Shown piece after piece: positions 16,720 to 25,242 of a stretch of 47,001 bases of DNA; positions within the stretch are counted from its first letter, which is position 1; each line of letters begins with the position of its first letter. A program made the position numbers and the translations under genes. Location: positions 7,350 to 54,350 of the forward strand of contig JARQTN010000159.1 of NCBI GenBank assembly GCA_029976695.1, in the 5' to 3' direction. The notes beneath the pieces were generated by a model that was given only the letters and a program-made list of their open reading frames with translations, was not told where the DNA came from and ran no database searches. Source of the stretch: Lewinellaceae bacterium. GTDB lineage: Bacteria; Bacteroidota; Bacteroidia; Chitinophagales; Saprospiraceae.

Positions 16720-16761
16720 ATGGCTATAACGCGGATGCACTGGACCTTGTTACCGGGAAGG

Positions 16762-17661
16762 TTATTCGATATCGCTGAGGATGTCGAGGATATAATTCAG
16801 ATTCTCCGTGGAATTGAAATGGATCTCGATCTTTCCTTTCCCTTTCTGGTCCTGGTTGATATGCACATTGCTGCCAAAGACTTTCTTCAGGTGGTTTTCC
16901 ATATGGACCACTTCAGGTGGCTTCTGCTTCTTTGCTGGTTTTTCCCGCCTTTTCGGTTGCTGATACGACTGCACAAGCCGCTCCAGAGCCCTTACCGACA
17001 AATCTCTGGAAATCAACTCTTTAAATGCACCTAATTGAAGTGCCAGGTCATCTATTCCGGCCAATGCCCTGGCATGTCCCATCGAGATCTGGTTCGATTT
17101 GACCGCTTTCTGGATCTCGGGTGGGAGTTTCAACAATCTCAGGTAATTGGTGACCGTGCTGCGCCGCTTGCCGATCCGTTCGGACAGGTTCTCATGGGTC
17201 AGGCCGCATTCCTGCATGAGTCTTTCAAGGGAAACAGCGACCTCGATCGCGTTCAGGTCCTGCCTTTGCACATTCTCAATGAGCGCCAGTTCAAGCATCC
17301 CCTGGTCATCTGCCACGCGGATATATGCGGGCACTTCTTCAAGGCCGGCCATTTTTGCCGCGCGCAACCTGCGTTCACCGCTGATCACCTGGAATTTCTC
17401 TTCATTCAGCCTCCTGACCGTAATGGGCTGGATCAATCCATGAACCCGGATCGAAGAGGCGAGTTCACGAAGTGCTTCTTCCTCGAAATCGGTGCGCGGC
17501 TGGAAAGGATTGACCTCGATCCAGGATACCGGGATCAGATTGGACTCTTTCCTGATTCCCCTCGCAATTTCTTCCTTTTTCTGGGTATCCGCTTCATCCA
17601 TTTGTGAGAGCAGGGCACGGATACCTTTACCTAACTGATTCTTGTTGGTTTGTTTGGCCAT
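16762..17661 (-). CDS. parB: Chromosome-partitioning protein ParB
   Basis: 299 residues. It binds parS centromere sites and loads as a CTP-dependent clamp. Seen: the N-terminal ParA-contact stretch GKGIRALLSQ, ParB box 1 (NPFQPRTDF), the CTP-binding motif GERRLRAAKMAG at about 95-106, ENVQRQDLNAIE at about 129-140, a helix-turn-helix (LSERIGKRRSTVTNYLRLL) and a C-terminal dimerisation domain. It follows parA with a 23-base gap. I saw no parS-like palindrome in the window. Confidence 0.97.
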   Translation of the reverse strand: MAKQTNKNQLGKGIRALLSQMDEADTQKKEEIARGIRKESNLIPVSWIEVNPFQPRTDFEEEALRELASSIRVHGLIQPITVRRLNEEKFQVISGERRLRAAKMAGLEEVPAYIRVADDQGMLELALIENVQRQDLNAIEVAVSLERLMQECGLTHENLSERIGKRRSTVTNYLRLLKLPPEIQKAVKSNQISMGHARALAGIDDLALQLGAFKELISRDLSVRALERLVQSYQQPKRREKPAKKQKPPEVVHMENHLKKVFGSNVHINQDQKGKGKIEIHFNSTENLNYILDILSDIE

Positions 17662-17684
17662 ATGCTTGATTTCTGATGCAAGGT

Positions 17685-18482
17685 TTATGAGATCCCTTCC
17701 GCGATGACATTGGTATAATCGTTGTTGCGAATCAGGAACTCCTTTGCAAGGCTTAAAAAATTCATGCTCCCCGTACTGGAGATATCATACATGATCACGG
17801 GCAGTTTCATGTTCGGGGCTTCGCTCACTTTTGAATTCCGGTGGATGATGGTTTCAAAGACGTGGTCCTTCACATGTTCCCTGACCTCATCGACAATGAT
17901 ATTTGCCAGGCGGAGCCTCTGGTCATACATTGAAAGGATGACACCCTCGATTTCCAGCTTCGGGTTCAACTGCTCCTTTACAAGGTCTATTGTATTCCGC
18001 AGTTTGCCCAGTCCTTCGAGTGCAAAGATCTCGCACTGGATCGGGATGAGTACGGAATCAGCAGCAGTCAGTGCATTGATGGTGATCAGTCCGAGCGAGG
18101 GCAGGCAGTCAATCAGGATATAGTCGTATTCATCCCTGATCTTCGCGATCATCTGGTCCATGATGTATTCTCGCTTGAACCGGGAAACAAGCTCCAGCTC
18201 GGCACCGACCAGGTCAATGTGCGAGGGGATGACCGAAAGGTTTGGCGTTTCCGTTTCAATGACCGCCTCGTGCGGATCTGTTTCATTGATCAGGCAGTCA
18301 TAGACCGTAAAGCCATCTTCGCCTGCCTCAATGCCGAGTCCTGAACTGCAATTCGCCTGCGGGTCCGCATCGATAAGGAGGACTTTTTTGTCAAGTACGG
18401 CAAGGCAAGCCCCTAAATTGATCGCGGTGGTTGTCTTGCCAACTCCTCCTTTCTGGTTCGCTACAGCAATGACTTTCCCCAT
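17685..18482 (-). CDS. parA: Chromosome-partitioning ATPase ParA (Soj)
   Basis: 265 residues, complete. It has the deviant Walker [15 protein letters not shown] at about 11-24, Walker A' ([10 protein letters not shown]) and Walker B-like [14 protein letters not shown]. ParA forms ATP-dependent dimers on DNA and drives segregation together with ParB, which is encoded directly downstream. Its start lies 3 bases after the UPF0173 gene, so the transcript probably begins upstream of that hydrolase. Confidence 0.97.
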   Translation of the reverse strand: MGKVIAVANQKGGVGKTTTAINLGACLAVLDKKVLLIDADPQANCSSGLGIEAGEDGFTVYDCLINETDPHEAVIETETPNLSVIPSHIDLVGAELELVSRFKREYIMDQMIAKIRDEYDYILIDCLPSLGLITINALTAADSVLIPIQCEIFALEGLGKLRNTIDLVKEQLNPKLEIEGVILSMYDQRLRLANIIVDEVREHVKDHVFETIIHRNSKVSEAPNMKLPVIMYDISSTGSMNFLSLAKEFLIRNNDYTNVIAEGIS

Positions 18483-18485
18483 GTG

Positions 18486-19172
18486 CTATTTTGTGGATAT
18501 CGATTCATTTACGCCTGCAAGGATCAGCTTTTTACCCCTTGTCCTGAAAGCTTCTATGGCCTTTTCATGATCGATTTCAATAAAGCCGAATGTATCGAAA
18601 TGACAGCCGACAATATGCGCGCAGTCGATCATTTCCGCAGCGATGACGGCGTCTTCGTATCCCATCGTAAAATAATCCCCGACAGGAAGGATCGCAAAGT
18701 CCAGCGGCGGACACATTTCCGGGATCAGTTTCATGTCCGTAGTCAGTGCCGTATCCCCGGCAATATAAAAACAGACATCTTCATTCCAGATGACAAAGCC
18801 TCCCGGGTTGCCCCCATACGATCCATCCGGGAAGGATGAGGAATGCAAGGCTGTCACATATTTTACCGTGCCAAAATCAAATTTGAATTTGCCTCCGATA
18901 TTCAGGGAATGTCCTGCAAGCCCTTTGGCCTGGTAGTAGCTGACAATCTCGAAATTGGAAATGAGCTCAACACCGGGATTTTTGGCAGCAATTGCCTCCA
19001 CATCACCTACATGGTCGCCGTGTGCATGCGTGAGCAGGATATAATCTGCCTCAATACCCTCCACGTCATTTGCCGGGTTTTTCGGGTTATCGGTGATAAA
19101 GGGGTCCAGGATGATCTTTTTCCCCCTCAGTTCAAATGTAAAACAGCTGTGTCCTAAATATTTGAGATTCAT
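18486..19172 (-). CDS. UPF0173 metal-dependent hydrolase (metallo-beta-lactamase fold)
   Basis: 228 residues from the ATG at 19172 (MNLKYLGHSCFTFEL, the canonical UPF0173 start); the earlier ATG at 19253 lies upstream of a promoter box. The zinc motif THAHGDHVGD, downstream GDTALTTD, and GCHFDTFG near the C-terminus supply the metal ligands. The substrate is unknown for the family. It lies 3 bases before parA, so the cluster order is hydrolase, parA, parB, DUF5683. Confidence 0.92.
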   Translation of the reverse strand: MNLKYLGHSCFTFELRGKKIILDPFITDNPKNPANDVEGIEADYILLTHAHGDHVGDVEAIAAKNPGVELISNFEIVSYYQAKGLAGHSLNIGGKFKFDFGTVKYVTALHSSSFPDGSYGGNPGGFVIWNEDVCFYIAGDTALTTDMKLIPEMCPPLDFAILPVGDYFTMGYEDAVIAAEMIDCAHIVGCHFDTFGFIEIDHEKAIEAFRTRGKKLILAGVNESISTK

Positions 19173-19206
19173 ATATATAAATAAGTTTTGATCTGAGTGT
19201 ATGGGA

Positions 19207-19214
19207 CAAAAATA
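19207..19214 (-). promoter_or_regulatory. -7 box (TATTTTTG) for the UPF0173-parAB cluster
   Basis: The minus strand reads TATTTTTG, a TAnnTTTG match, 35 bases before the UPF0173 ATG. A TTTG lies 14 bases further upstream, closer than the usual -33 spacing. It sets the likely start of the parAB transcript and excludes the longer start. Confidence 0.5.
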
Positions 19215-19320
19215 CGCGAAAATTGAGTCAAATCTGAAAAATGAACTGTTCATGCAAACATTCCGGCTTTTCAGGCATTTAAGTTCTATTGCAGGTCAGA
19301 ATTGATAAAACAGGCGAAAT

Positions 19321-19863
19321 TTGATTACAATCATATCCAGTACGAACAGGTCACGAAGCAAAAGCTACAAGATCGCGAAATATTACGAAGAGCGGTTGAA
19401 AGAACTTGCTCCTGGTGAAGTGCATTTCCTTGATCTTGCAGATATCACCCTCCAGGAGTATGAAAATCTGCTTTATTCAGAGGCTCATATTTCGGATGTG
19501 CTTGCCGCGATCCAGGACAGGTATATCATTCCGGCAGATAAATTTTTGTTTGTTGTACCTGAATACAATGGGGGAATGCCGGGTATCCTGAAACTTTTCA
19601 TCGATGCCATGTCCGTTCGGGAGATCGAGAAGTCATTCTCGATGAAAAAAGCCTGTCTCACAGGCGTTTCATCCGGTCGGGCGGGAAACCTGCGCGGCAT
19701 GGACCACCTCACCGGTGTCCTGAATTACCTGCAAGTAGTTGTTTTCCCGAACCGCCTGCCTATTTCGAGAATAGAATCATTTATTTCTGGTGATTCACTG
19801 ATCCTGGATGATGAAACGCAAAAGGCAATAGACTGCCAACTCAAAGATTTTATCAGTTTCTAA
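19321..19863 (+). CDS. NADPH-dependent FMN reductase family protein (TTG start)
   Basis: 180 residues. The start is TTG at 19321, chosen because it gives the usual flavodoxin-fold opening MITIISSTNRSRSKSYKIA with the phosphate-binding STNRSRS loop. The second signature PEYNGGMPGILKLFIDAM marks NADPH-dependent FMN reductases/azoreductases. No signal peptide. Catalysis of flavin- or quinone-directed NAD(P)H oxidation is family knowledge; the physiological substrate is unknown. It is convergent with the thioredoxin-dockerin gene, 12 bases between stops. Confidence 0.85.
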   Translation: MITIISSTNRSRSKSYKIAKYYEERLKELAPGEVHFLDLADITLQEYENLLYSEAHISDVLAAIQDRYIIPADKFLFVVPEYNGGMPGILKLFIDAMSVREIEKSFSMKKACLTGVSSGRAGNLRGMDHLTGVLNYLQVVVFPNRLPISRIESFISGDSLILDDETQKAIDCQLKDFISF

Positions 19864-19875
19864 ACCGGGTTCTGG

Positions 19876-21003
19876 TCAATTTCCCGGATTGGCCGAACCA
19901 TTCAGGTCTCCCCGTTTATAGGCTTTGAATGCCAGGGGTGTCGTTCCGTCAACGACTTCGGAAAGGCGGATATAATCCGTAAATCCCGTCGGTACCTGGT
20001 TGCCGTTGAGCGGGATTTCCACCTGCTCCGGAACGAGATACCAGCTTTTTCCGTCATTGAAGTCAGATTTGATATCCAGAATGATCTTCTGGAATTCAAC
20101 CAGGTCAAGGGCCGAAATGCTGTTCGATCCATTCGCATCGCTGAGGAGATACTGGTAGCCATCCGTAAACGTCTCGATCGCAAGCAGGTGTCGCTGGATG
20201 CGGACGAGGTCAATGCCGGTAAGTCCATTTCCCGCGATCCCGTTTTTGCGCGCACGGATAACGGCGTCATTTGAGATTGAATCTTCAAAAAATGTAAAGG
20301 CTGTCTGTCCGTCAGGACCTGTCGTGTCTGCCATGATCAACTGGGCTCCCGGGGCCTCCGATGCAAAGACCTCGATGATGGCATGAGCGAGCGGATCCCC
20401 GCCAATGGTCGTCTGTACCCCACCTGTAATGGATACAGGTTCGGGCATTTCAACCGGCTTCACGGCGCCGGTGGCAAGCAGGGCCTGGTCCAGGGCATCA
20501 AATTGTCCCTCAATACCGGAACCAAATACATCAAACTGGACAGTGCCGTCCGGCGCAATCACGACAAATGTAGGCGTGCCGGTGAAGGGGCCGAAATCAC
20601 CGCTTTTATAAGGTGCGACCGCTTCGAGGCTGCCGCCCTCGCTGCCTGCACCCGGGAATGTCATGCCGTAATTTGTCTTGTACCCGTTGATTGCCTCGTC
20701 TGTATCGAAGGCCTTGTCACTGAGTTCAAAAAATTCTACATCACCCTCCCCGGTACCCCACTCCTGATAAAAGGGCTCCATAAACGGGGCGACCTGGTTG
20801 CATGGGGGACAGGTCGTGAAAAAGATCTTGAGCAGTACGCTTTTTCCCTGGTCCAGGTAATCTTCATAAAGCGTGTGGTTGTTCCCATCAGAGTCCGTAA
20901 TGGTAAAATCCGGAGCCACCTGGCCAGACAAACTGAAAGCTGACACAAGCAAAAAGAAAAAAATCAGTGTATTCCACGCAGCTTTTGTCGTACATGATTT
21001 CAT
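19876..21003 (-). CDS. Exported CPPC thioredoxin-like protein with C-terminal dockerin-like module
   Basis: 375 residues with a signal peptide to about residue 28 (ends FSLSGQ). A thioredoxin/TlpA-like domain spans about 29-195, with active site FFTTCPPCNQ (C65, C68) and the cis-Pro region FTGTPTFVV. A beta domain (about 200-250) leads into a dockerin-like pair: GNGLTGIDLVRIQRHLL and the calcium-loop-like DANGSNSISALDLVEFQKII. It ends KRGDLNGSANPGN. Unlike its sister gene directly upstream it has no recognisable T9SS sorting domain, and only 12 bases separate it from the next gene, so none was lost by a nearby frameshift. It lies 33 bases after the sister. Confidence 0.82.
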   Translation of the reverse strand: MKSCTTKAAWNTLIFFFLLVSAFSLSGQVAPDFTITDSDGNNHTLYEDYLDQGKSVLLKIFFTTCPPCNQVAPFMEPFYQEWGTGEGDVEFFELSDKAFDTDEAINGYKTNYGMTFPGAGSEGGSLEAVAPYKSGDFGPFTGTPTFVVIAPDGTVQFDVFGSGIEGQFDALDQALLATGAVKPVEMPEPVSITGGVQTTIGGDPLAHAIIEVFASEAPGAQLIMADTTGPDGQTAFTFFEDSISNDAVIRARKNGIAGNGLTGIDLVRIQRHLLAIETFTDGYQYLLSDANGSNSISALDLVEFQKIILDIKSDFNDGKSWYLVPEQVEIPLNGNQVPTGFTDYIRLSEVVDGTTPLAFKAYKRGDLNGSANPGN

Positions 21004-21036
21004 TTTGGAGTTTTTTTATGAGAAGTCACGGGTTCC

Positions 21037-21858
21037 CTAACCTCGTTTGATCATCTTCACTGATTTAATGGGGGCGCCGTCCAGTGAGGCACGCAAAATA
21101 TACGTCCCGGCCCCGAGGTATTCAAAATCCTCTGTGATCAGGTGGTTGCCTGCCCTGGACACCTGATGTTCATATGATTCAATCCTGTTTCCAAGGATAT
21201 CAAAAACCTCCAGCCGGATTTCCCCTGCCTTACGGGTGGATATTTCAATGCTGGTTTCCGTAATGAATGGATTTGGCTGGACGGTTAGGTCGTTTTTTAC
21301 CGAATGGGTGTTTCCGGCTGACGTGCTTGTGGGTTTTGCAGCACCTGTGGCAGCGATCGCATCGTCAAGCGCATCGATCGTTCCCTGGGTGCCAAGGCCG
21401 CTTACATCAAAATTGACTGTCCCGTCCGGGGCAATGACAACAAATGTGGGTGTTCCGGTAAACAGGCCAAAATCCCCATCCCGGTATGGCTTTGTGGCTT
21501 CAACGCTGCCGCCCTCCGAACCAACAGACGGAAACGTAATATTGTATTGATCAGCATAAGCGGTGATCCGCTGGTTGTCATCGAAAGACTGGGTGCTGAG
21601 TTCGAAGAATTCCACGTCCTGGTCACCGCTGCCCCATTCCTGGTAAAGGGGTTCCATAAAGGGGGCAATCTGGTTGCACGGCGGGCAGCTTGTAAAGAAT
21701 ATTTTAATTACGACCGTCTTGCCTTTGTCGAGATAGTCTTCATAGAGCGTATGGGGATTGCCCCTGGCATCGGTTACATTGAAATCCGGGGCATTCTGGG
21801 CAGCTGCAGAATAGCCAACGGCAAGAAAGATGATGAGCTGGAGTATCCTTTTCTTCAT
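21037..21858 (-). CDS. Exported CPPC thioredoxin-like protein with T9SS type A sorting domain
   Basis: 273 residues: a signal peptide (MKKRILQLIIFLAVGYSAAAQ), a thioredoxin-like domain (about 22-185) with FFTSCPPCNQ (C58, C61) and FTGTPTFVV, then a sorting domain from about 195 (LTVQPNPFITETSIEI ... MIKRG). It is clearly a paralogue of the downstream gene, with long shared stretches such as NQ[IV]APFMEP[LF]YQEWG. CPPC is uncommon in TlpA-type proteins, which mostly have CxPC with Trp before it. Predicted to act outside the cell or on its surface. The pair looks like one transcription unit with this gene first. Confidence 0.88.
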   Translation of the reverse strand: MKKRILQLIIFLAVGYSAAAQNAPDFNVTDARGNPHTLYEDYLDKGKTVVIKIFFTSCPPCNQIAPFMEPLYQEWGSGDQDVEFFELSTQSFDDNQRITAYADQYNITFPSVGSEGGSVEATKPYRDGDFGLFTGTPTFVVIAPDGTVNFDVSGLGTQGTIDALDDAIAATGAAKPTSTSAGNTHSVKNDLTVQPNPFITETSIEISTRKAGEIRLEVFDILGNRIESYEHQVSRAGNHLITEDFEYLGAGTYILRASLDGAPIKSVKMIKRG

Positions 21859-22014
21859 ACGCGTCTGATTATCATCCTATATTTGTGCTGATATTTATAT
21901 AAAATAAACATTGATGCGCGACGTACGTTCAATTCATTCGATAAAACATGGTAAAATATCGTTTAGCGTAACATTTTCTTGTTCAGGCAGGTCTGGTAAA
22001 TGTAATCAAAATAA

Positions 22015-22740
22015 GTGACGAACGCGAAACAAACTGTACGCTTTTGGGACCTGGGCCGCAGATCCTATGCAGAAACCTGGGATTTTCAGACCGGGCTGCA
22101 CCAGGAGCTGATCCGGAACAAGCGGGCCGGGTACCCGGAGCCCCGGCTGCACCATCTCATCTTCGTCGAGCACGAACACGTGTACACGCTTGGGAAAACC
22201 GGTTCAATGGATCACCTCTTGCTCAATGAGTCGGGCCTGGATCAGCATCAGGTCGAATTTTTCAAGATCAACAGGGGAGGGGACATTACGTATCACGGTC
22301 CAGGGCAACTTGTGGCGTATCCCATTTTTGACCTCGACCTGTTCTTTACCGATGTGCACAAGTATGTCAGGTACCTGGAAGAAGCGGTGATCCGGCTTTT
22401 GCACACTTACGGACTGGAAGCAGGGCGCATGGAAGGATATACCGGGGTATGGCTATCGGGTGATGGCAGGCATCCTGACAGGAAAATCTGTGCCATCGGG
22501 GTACACCTCAGCAGGTGGGTTACCCTGCACGGACTGGCCCTCAACGTGCGCACCAACCTGGATTACTTCAACCATATTGTGCCCTGCGGCATCCAGGATC
22601 AGGACAAGACGGTCACAAGCATCGAAAAAGAACTGGGCAGAAGAGTGAAATTTGAGGTGACCAAAGAAAGGCTGAAAGGTATCTTTGCGGAACTTTTTGA
22701 TTTTGTGTATGAATCAACCGTTTATCATGAATTTGAATAG
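22015..22740 (+). CDS. lipB: Octanoyltransferase LipB (GTG start)
   Basis: 241 residues from GTG at 22015. It moves octanoyl from acyl carrier protein to lipoyl domains, the first step of protein lipoylation. Seen: RGGDITYHGPGQLVAYPI, KICAIGVHLSRWVTLHGLALNV with the catalytic-region Lys, and the cysteine in FNHIVPCGI. The product is needed by the pyruvate dehydrogenase complex, one subunit of which (pdhB) lies at 33152. The next gene starts inside its last 14 bases. Confidence 0.96.
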   Translation: MTNAKQTVRFWDLGRRSYAETWDFQTGLHQELIRNKRAGYPEPRLHHLIFVEHEHVYTLGKTGSMDHLLLNESGLDQHQVEFFKINRGGDITYHGPGQLVAYPIFDLDLFFTDVHKYVRYLEEAVIRLLHTYGLEAGRMEGYTGVWLSGDGRHPDRKICAIGVHLSRWVTLHGLALNVRTNLDYFNHIVPCGIQDQDKTVTSIEKELGRRVKFEVTKERLKGIFAELFDFVYESTVYHEFE

Positions 22741-23332
22741 AGCTTTCAATATTGCCAGCATGATGCTCCTCTTCCTGCTGGCGATTTCCACCTTGTCAAT
22801 GGCTCAGTCGTCCGGTTACAGGGCTCAAATCGAGAACCGCCTGAACACATTCATCGAACATATCAATAAAAGTGAGTGGGCGGAAGCATTTGACATGACG
22901 TACCCGAAGTTATTCGAGATTGTGGGCAAGCACGAAATGATCGGGATGATGGAAAGTATGGCACTGAGCGGAATTTCTGCCGAGATCAGGGATGTGCGGG
23001 TCATTGATCTCTCCGAGCCCGTGGAGGAAGGAGCCGAGGAGTTTGTTTTGGTCACCTATGATTCAAAACAGTTCCTTTCCATGCCTGATGCAACCACGGC
23101 AACGGATGAAGCAGTTCAGCAAACGTTGTTGAGCCTGCGGCAGTCAATGTCGGGTCAGCAGGTCACCTATGAAAGTGACTCAAAGAAGTTTCTCATCTCG
23201 GGGAAAAAAACCATGTTTGCCATTCGTGAGGGCGGATCAGGCAGTTGGTATCTTCTTGAAAACAATCCGGAACAGCAAGCCTTCATGGACCAGATCCTTC
23301 CGCAAAAAGTACGTGATGCATTTTCAAAGTGA
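22727..23332 (+). CDS. Exported protein of unknown function
   Basis: 201 residues from the ATG at 22727, which gives a clean signal peptide (MNLNRAFNIASMMLLFLLAISTLSMAQ); the ATG at 22709 is possible. The mature part opens with a helix rich in charged residues (YRAQIENRLNTFIEHINKSEWAEAFDMTYP), like NTF2/SnoaL-type small domains or helical periplasmic proteins, but I cannot assign a family. It overlaps lipB by 14 bases and its stop is 14 bases before the thioesterase ATG, so the three form one operon. Confidence 0.8.
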   Translation: MNLNRAFNIASMMLLFLLAISTLSMAQSSGYRAQIENRLNTFIEHINKSEWAEAFDMTYPKLFEIVGKHEMIGMMESMALSGISAEIRDVRVIDLSEPVEEGAEEFVLVTYDSKQFLSMPDATTATDEAVQQTLLSLRQSMSGQQVTYESDSKKFLISGKKTMFAIREGGSGSWYLLENNPEQQAFMDQILPQKVRDAFSK

Positions 23333-23346
23333 AGAAACAAATTCAA

Positions 23347-23883
23347 ATGGATAATACAATTCCGAACAGCAGGCCTGTTTCCTTCAGCAGAACAGTCATG
23401 ACTGAACTCATCATGCCCGATGATACCAATCCACTGGGCAATCTGATGGGTGGGAACCTCATGCGGTGGATGGACATTGCCGGGAGTATCTGTGCAGGCA
23501 GGCACTGCGGGTCACTCGTTGTGACCGTATCCGTAGATCATGTCAATTTCAGCAAACCCATAAAACTTGGTGATGTGATCACCTTAACTGCCACAGTCAC
23601 AAAAGCTTTTCATACATCCGTTGAAGTATATGTCGAAGTGATGACATCCAGTTTTGAAGGCGGCATACCGGAAAAGTCCAATCATGCATTCATGACATTT
23701 GTGGCGATCGACAAGGAAACATTGCAGCCAAAAGCGATTCCGGCAGTGGAATTGGAAACTGCTGAGCAGAAAAAACTGGCCGAACCGGCTTCCAGGAGGA
23801 GAGAGGTAAGGCTCATCCTGAGCGGGCGGATGAAGGCGGAGGATGCCACGGACCTCAGGGCTTACTTCAGCCAGATGGGCTGA
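23347..23883 (+). CDS. Acyl-CoA thioesterase, hotdog fold (YciA/BACH type)
   Basis: 178 residues from the ATG at 23347; a GTG at 23329 overlapping the previous stop is an alternative. Seen: PDDTNPLGNLMGGNLMRWMDIAG, the conserved N/D-containing segment at the head of the hotdog helix, then VTVSVDHVNFSKPIKLGDVITL and NHAFMTFVAID. The family hydrolyses acyl-CoA to free acid and CoA. It is a cytoplasmic enzyme, last gene of the lipB run, convergent with the lipoprotein-like gene 31 bases away. Confidence 0.9.
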   Translation: MDNTIPNSRPVSFSRTVMTELIMPDDTNPLGNLMGGNLMRWMDIAGSICAGRHCGSLVVTVSVDHVNFSKPIKLGDVITLTATVTKAFHTSVEVYVEVMTSSFEGGIPEKSNHAFMTFVAIDKETLQPKAIPAVELETAEQKKLAEPASRRREVRLILSGRMKAEDATDLRAYFSQMG

Positions 23884-23914
23884 TCCCGTAAGACACCAGC
23901 CCAGCTTTCCTTTT

Positions 23915-24700
23915 TTAGTCTTCAGAAGCACGTTTGGCAGCCCAATAGGTCTTTTCATGGCTGCCATTCCTGAAAATGCCGGACAGCGTACCATCCTCTA
24001 TGATTTTCGCCTCGAGCAGCAGGGCCTGAACCCCGTCAAAGCTCGAAAGGTATAATCTGTCGTCCTGGACAGTTCCTGTGAGATGCCTGTAAACTTCCGT
24101 TGGAGTCTTGACTGTACCACTCAGTTGATTGCCGTCGAGTGAGAATTCTGCAATGGCCGTGTCGGGTACAGCGCTTTCAACAGACAACCGGACTTCCCAG
24201 CGCCCTGATACATCAAGCGCAGGTTCCCGCTGCAGTTCAGTGAACAGGTAATCCCTCGAATGAACCGCCTTGAACGGGATCTTGTAATCCTCCCTGTCGG
24301 CAAGGATCCAGTTGCCCTCAATTGCGTCTTCCTCGTAGTTTCCCCTGACATATGAAAGGCCAGGCACAAAATTGACCTTGATGCTATCCTTCCCTGTTTC
24401 GCGGTCGAGGCCGAACTGGATATTCTGGACAGTCACCCGCCTGCTCCCGTCAATGATTTCGATATGAAATGAATCGGGGCGATCATAGACCACCTCGAAA
24501 TTGAACGGAAGTTCGGCCTTTGAGCGTTCATCAAAGGAACCTGTTGCCGTTGAGCGCACACTTCCCTGGTCAAGGTAGAGCACGCCCCTCCAGATGCCGG
24601 GCGGGATGCCGGAAAAGGGCTCTCCGGTCGTGATGCATTGTGACGAGAACAACGCGATCAATCCGATCAGAAACAGGCAGCTCTTTCTGAAACGCATCAT
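23915..24700 (-). CDS. Exported protein resembling the N-terminal accessory domain of TlpA-type reductases, thioredoxin half absent
   Basis: 261 residues; signal peptide MMRFRKSCLFLIGLIALFSSQC, where Cys could be lipidated although the lipobox is poor (Gln at -1). The body has paired beta motifs: GIWRGVLYLDQG ... ELPFNFEV ... GNWILADREDYKIPFKA, then GRWEVRLSVES ... EFSLDGNQLSGTVKT ... YLSSFDGVQALLLEA ... SGIFRNGSHEKTYWAAKR. I recognise this arrangement from the N-terminal half of some Bacteroidota TlpA-family reductases, where a thioredoxin domain follows. Here the protein stops at AAKRASED. Only 31 bases lie before the next gene, so there is no remnant. It overlaps the previous gene by ATGA. 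Confidence 0.72.
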   Translation of the reverse strand: MMRFRKSCLFLIGLIALFSSQCITTGEPFSGIPPGIWRGVLYLDQGSVRSTATGSFDERSKAELPFNFEVVYDRPDSFHIEIIDGSRRVTVQNIQFGLDRETGKDSIKVNFVPGLSYVRGNYEEDAIEGNWILADREDYKIPFKAVHSRDYLFTELQREPALDVSGRWEVRLSVESAVPDTAIAEFSLDGNQLSGTVKTPTEVYRHLTGTVQDDRLYLSSFDGVQALLLEAKIIEDGTLSGIFRNGSHEKTYWAAKRASED

Positions 24701-25239
24701 GCACCTCCTCCTTTTTCCCCTACAAAATGATCTTTCTTGTACTTGAAGAGCACATTGAATGTGGTCAGGCTTCCGTAGATCCGGGTGATGTACTGCTGCA
24801 AGTTTACTTTTTCTTCATCTGACAGGTTCTTTGAGCTGTTGATTCGCTGTTCCATTACCCTGAGCCGGTCACGCACCATGACAATTTTGTGGAAAAAAGT
24901 GTCAATCGGGATTTCCTTTTCCTGCAGCCCGGATTCTCCCGGCTTGAGGATCATTGTGCCGTCCACCCACTTGTCCCCCAACTCGATGACCTGGGTAATG
25001 TCGCTCCAGTGCCGGAGGATCTTCATCAGGGATTTCTCGGCCTGGGTGAAGGTGACCTCTGCTTCCGGTTCGATCGCTTCGATGATCTCCCAGCCCTCGT
25101 ATTCCTTGCCGACAGCCTTGATCCCGTATGTCATGAAACATACATCATAGGCCACCTTGTGTATGCGGATGACAACACCCTCTCCGTAAGCGGGGTGTTT
25201 TACCCGGGACCCGATGCCCAAAATATTGTGTTCAGCCAT
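24697..25239 (-). CDS. Conserved protein with N-terminal SH3/Tudor-like module, unknown function
   Basis: 180 residues, no signal peptide. The opening GIGSRVKHPAYGEGVVIRIH resembles the small SH3-like module found at the end of UvrD/PcrA helicases and in CarD-like proteins. The middle and C-terminal parts are helical (KSLMKILRHWSDITQVIELGDKW; MVRDRLRVMEQRINSS) and probably coiled. A nucleic-acid or RNA-polymerase contact would fit the module but is inference. It starts 3 bases after the propeller gene and overlaps the next one. Confidence 0.7.
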   Translation of the reverse strand: MAEHNILGIGSRVKHPAYGEGVVIRIHKVAYDVCFMTYGIKAVGKEYEGWEIIEAIEPEAEVTFTQAEKSLMKILRHWSDITQVIELGDKWVDGTMILKPGESGLQEKEIPIDTFFHKIVMVRDRLRVMEQRINSSKNLSDEEKVNLQQYITRIYGSLTTFNVLFKYKKDHFVGEKGGGA

Positions 25240-25242
25240 ATT

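Noticed and set aside
16762-18482. parS centromere near parAB
   Set aside because: I looked for a 16-base palindrome of the TGTTTCACGTGAAACA type in and around the cluster and saw none; sites may lie elsewhere.
19865-19887. CCGGG...CCCGG hairpin between the FMN reductase and thioredoxin-dockerin stops
   Set aside because: The stem is five base pairs and has no T run on either strand, so it does not qualify as an intrinsic terminator.
23884-23914. Frameshifted thioredoxin remnant after the TlpA-accessory-like gene
   Set aside because: Only 31 bases separate the stop from the convergent thioesterase stop, too little for any remnant, so a simple frameshift explanation fails.
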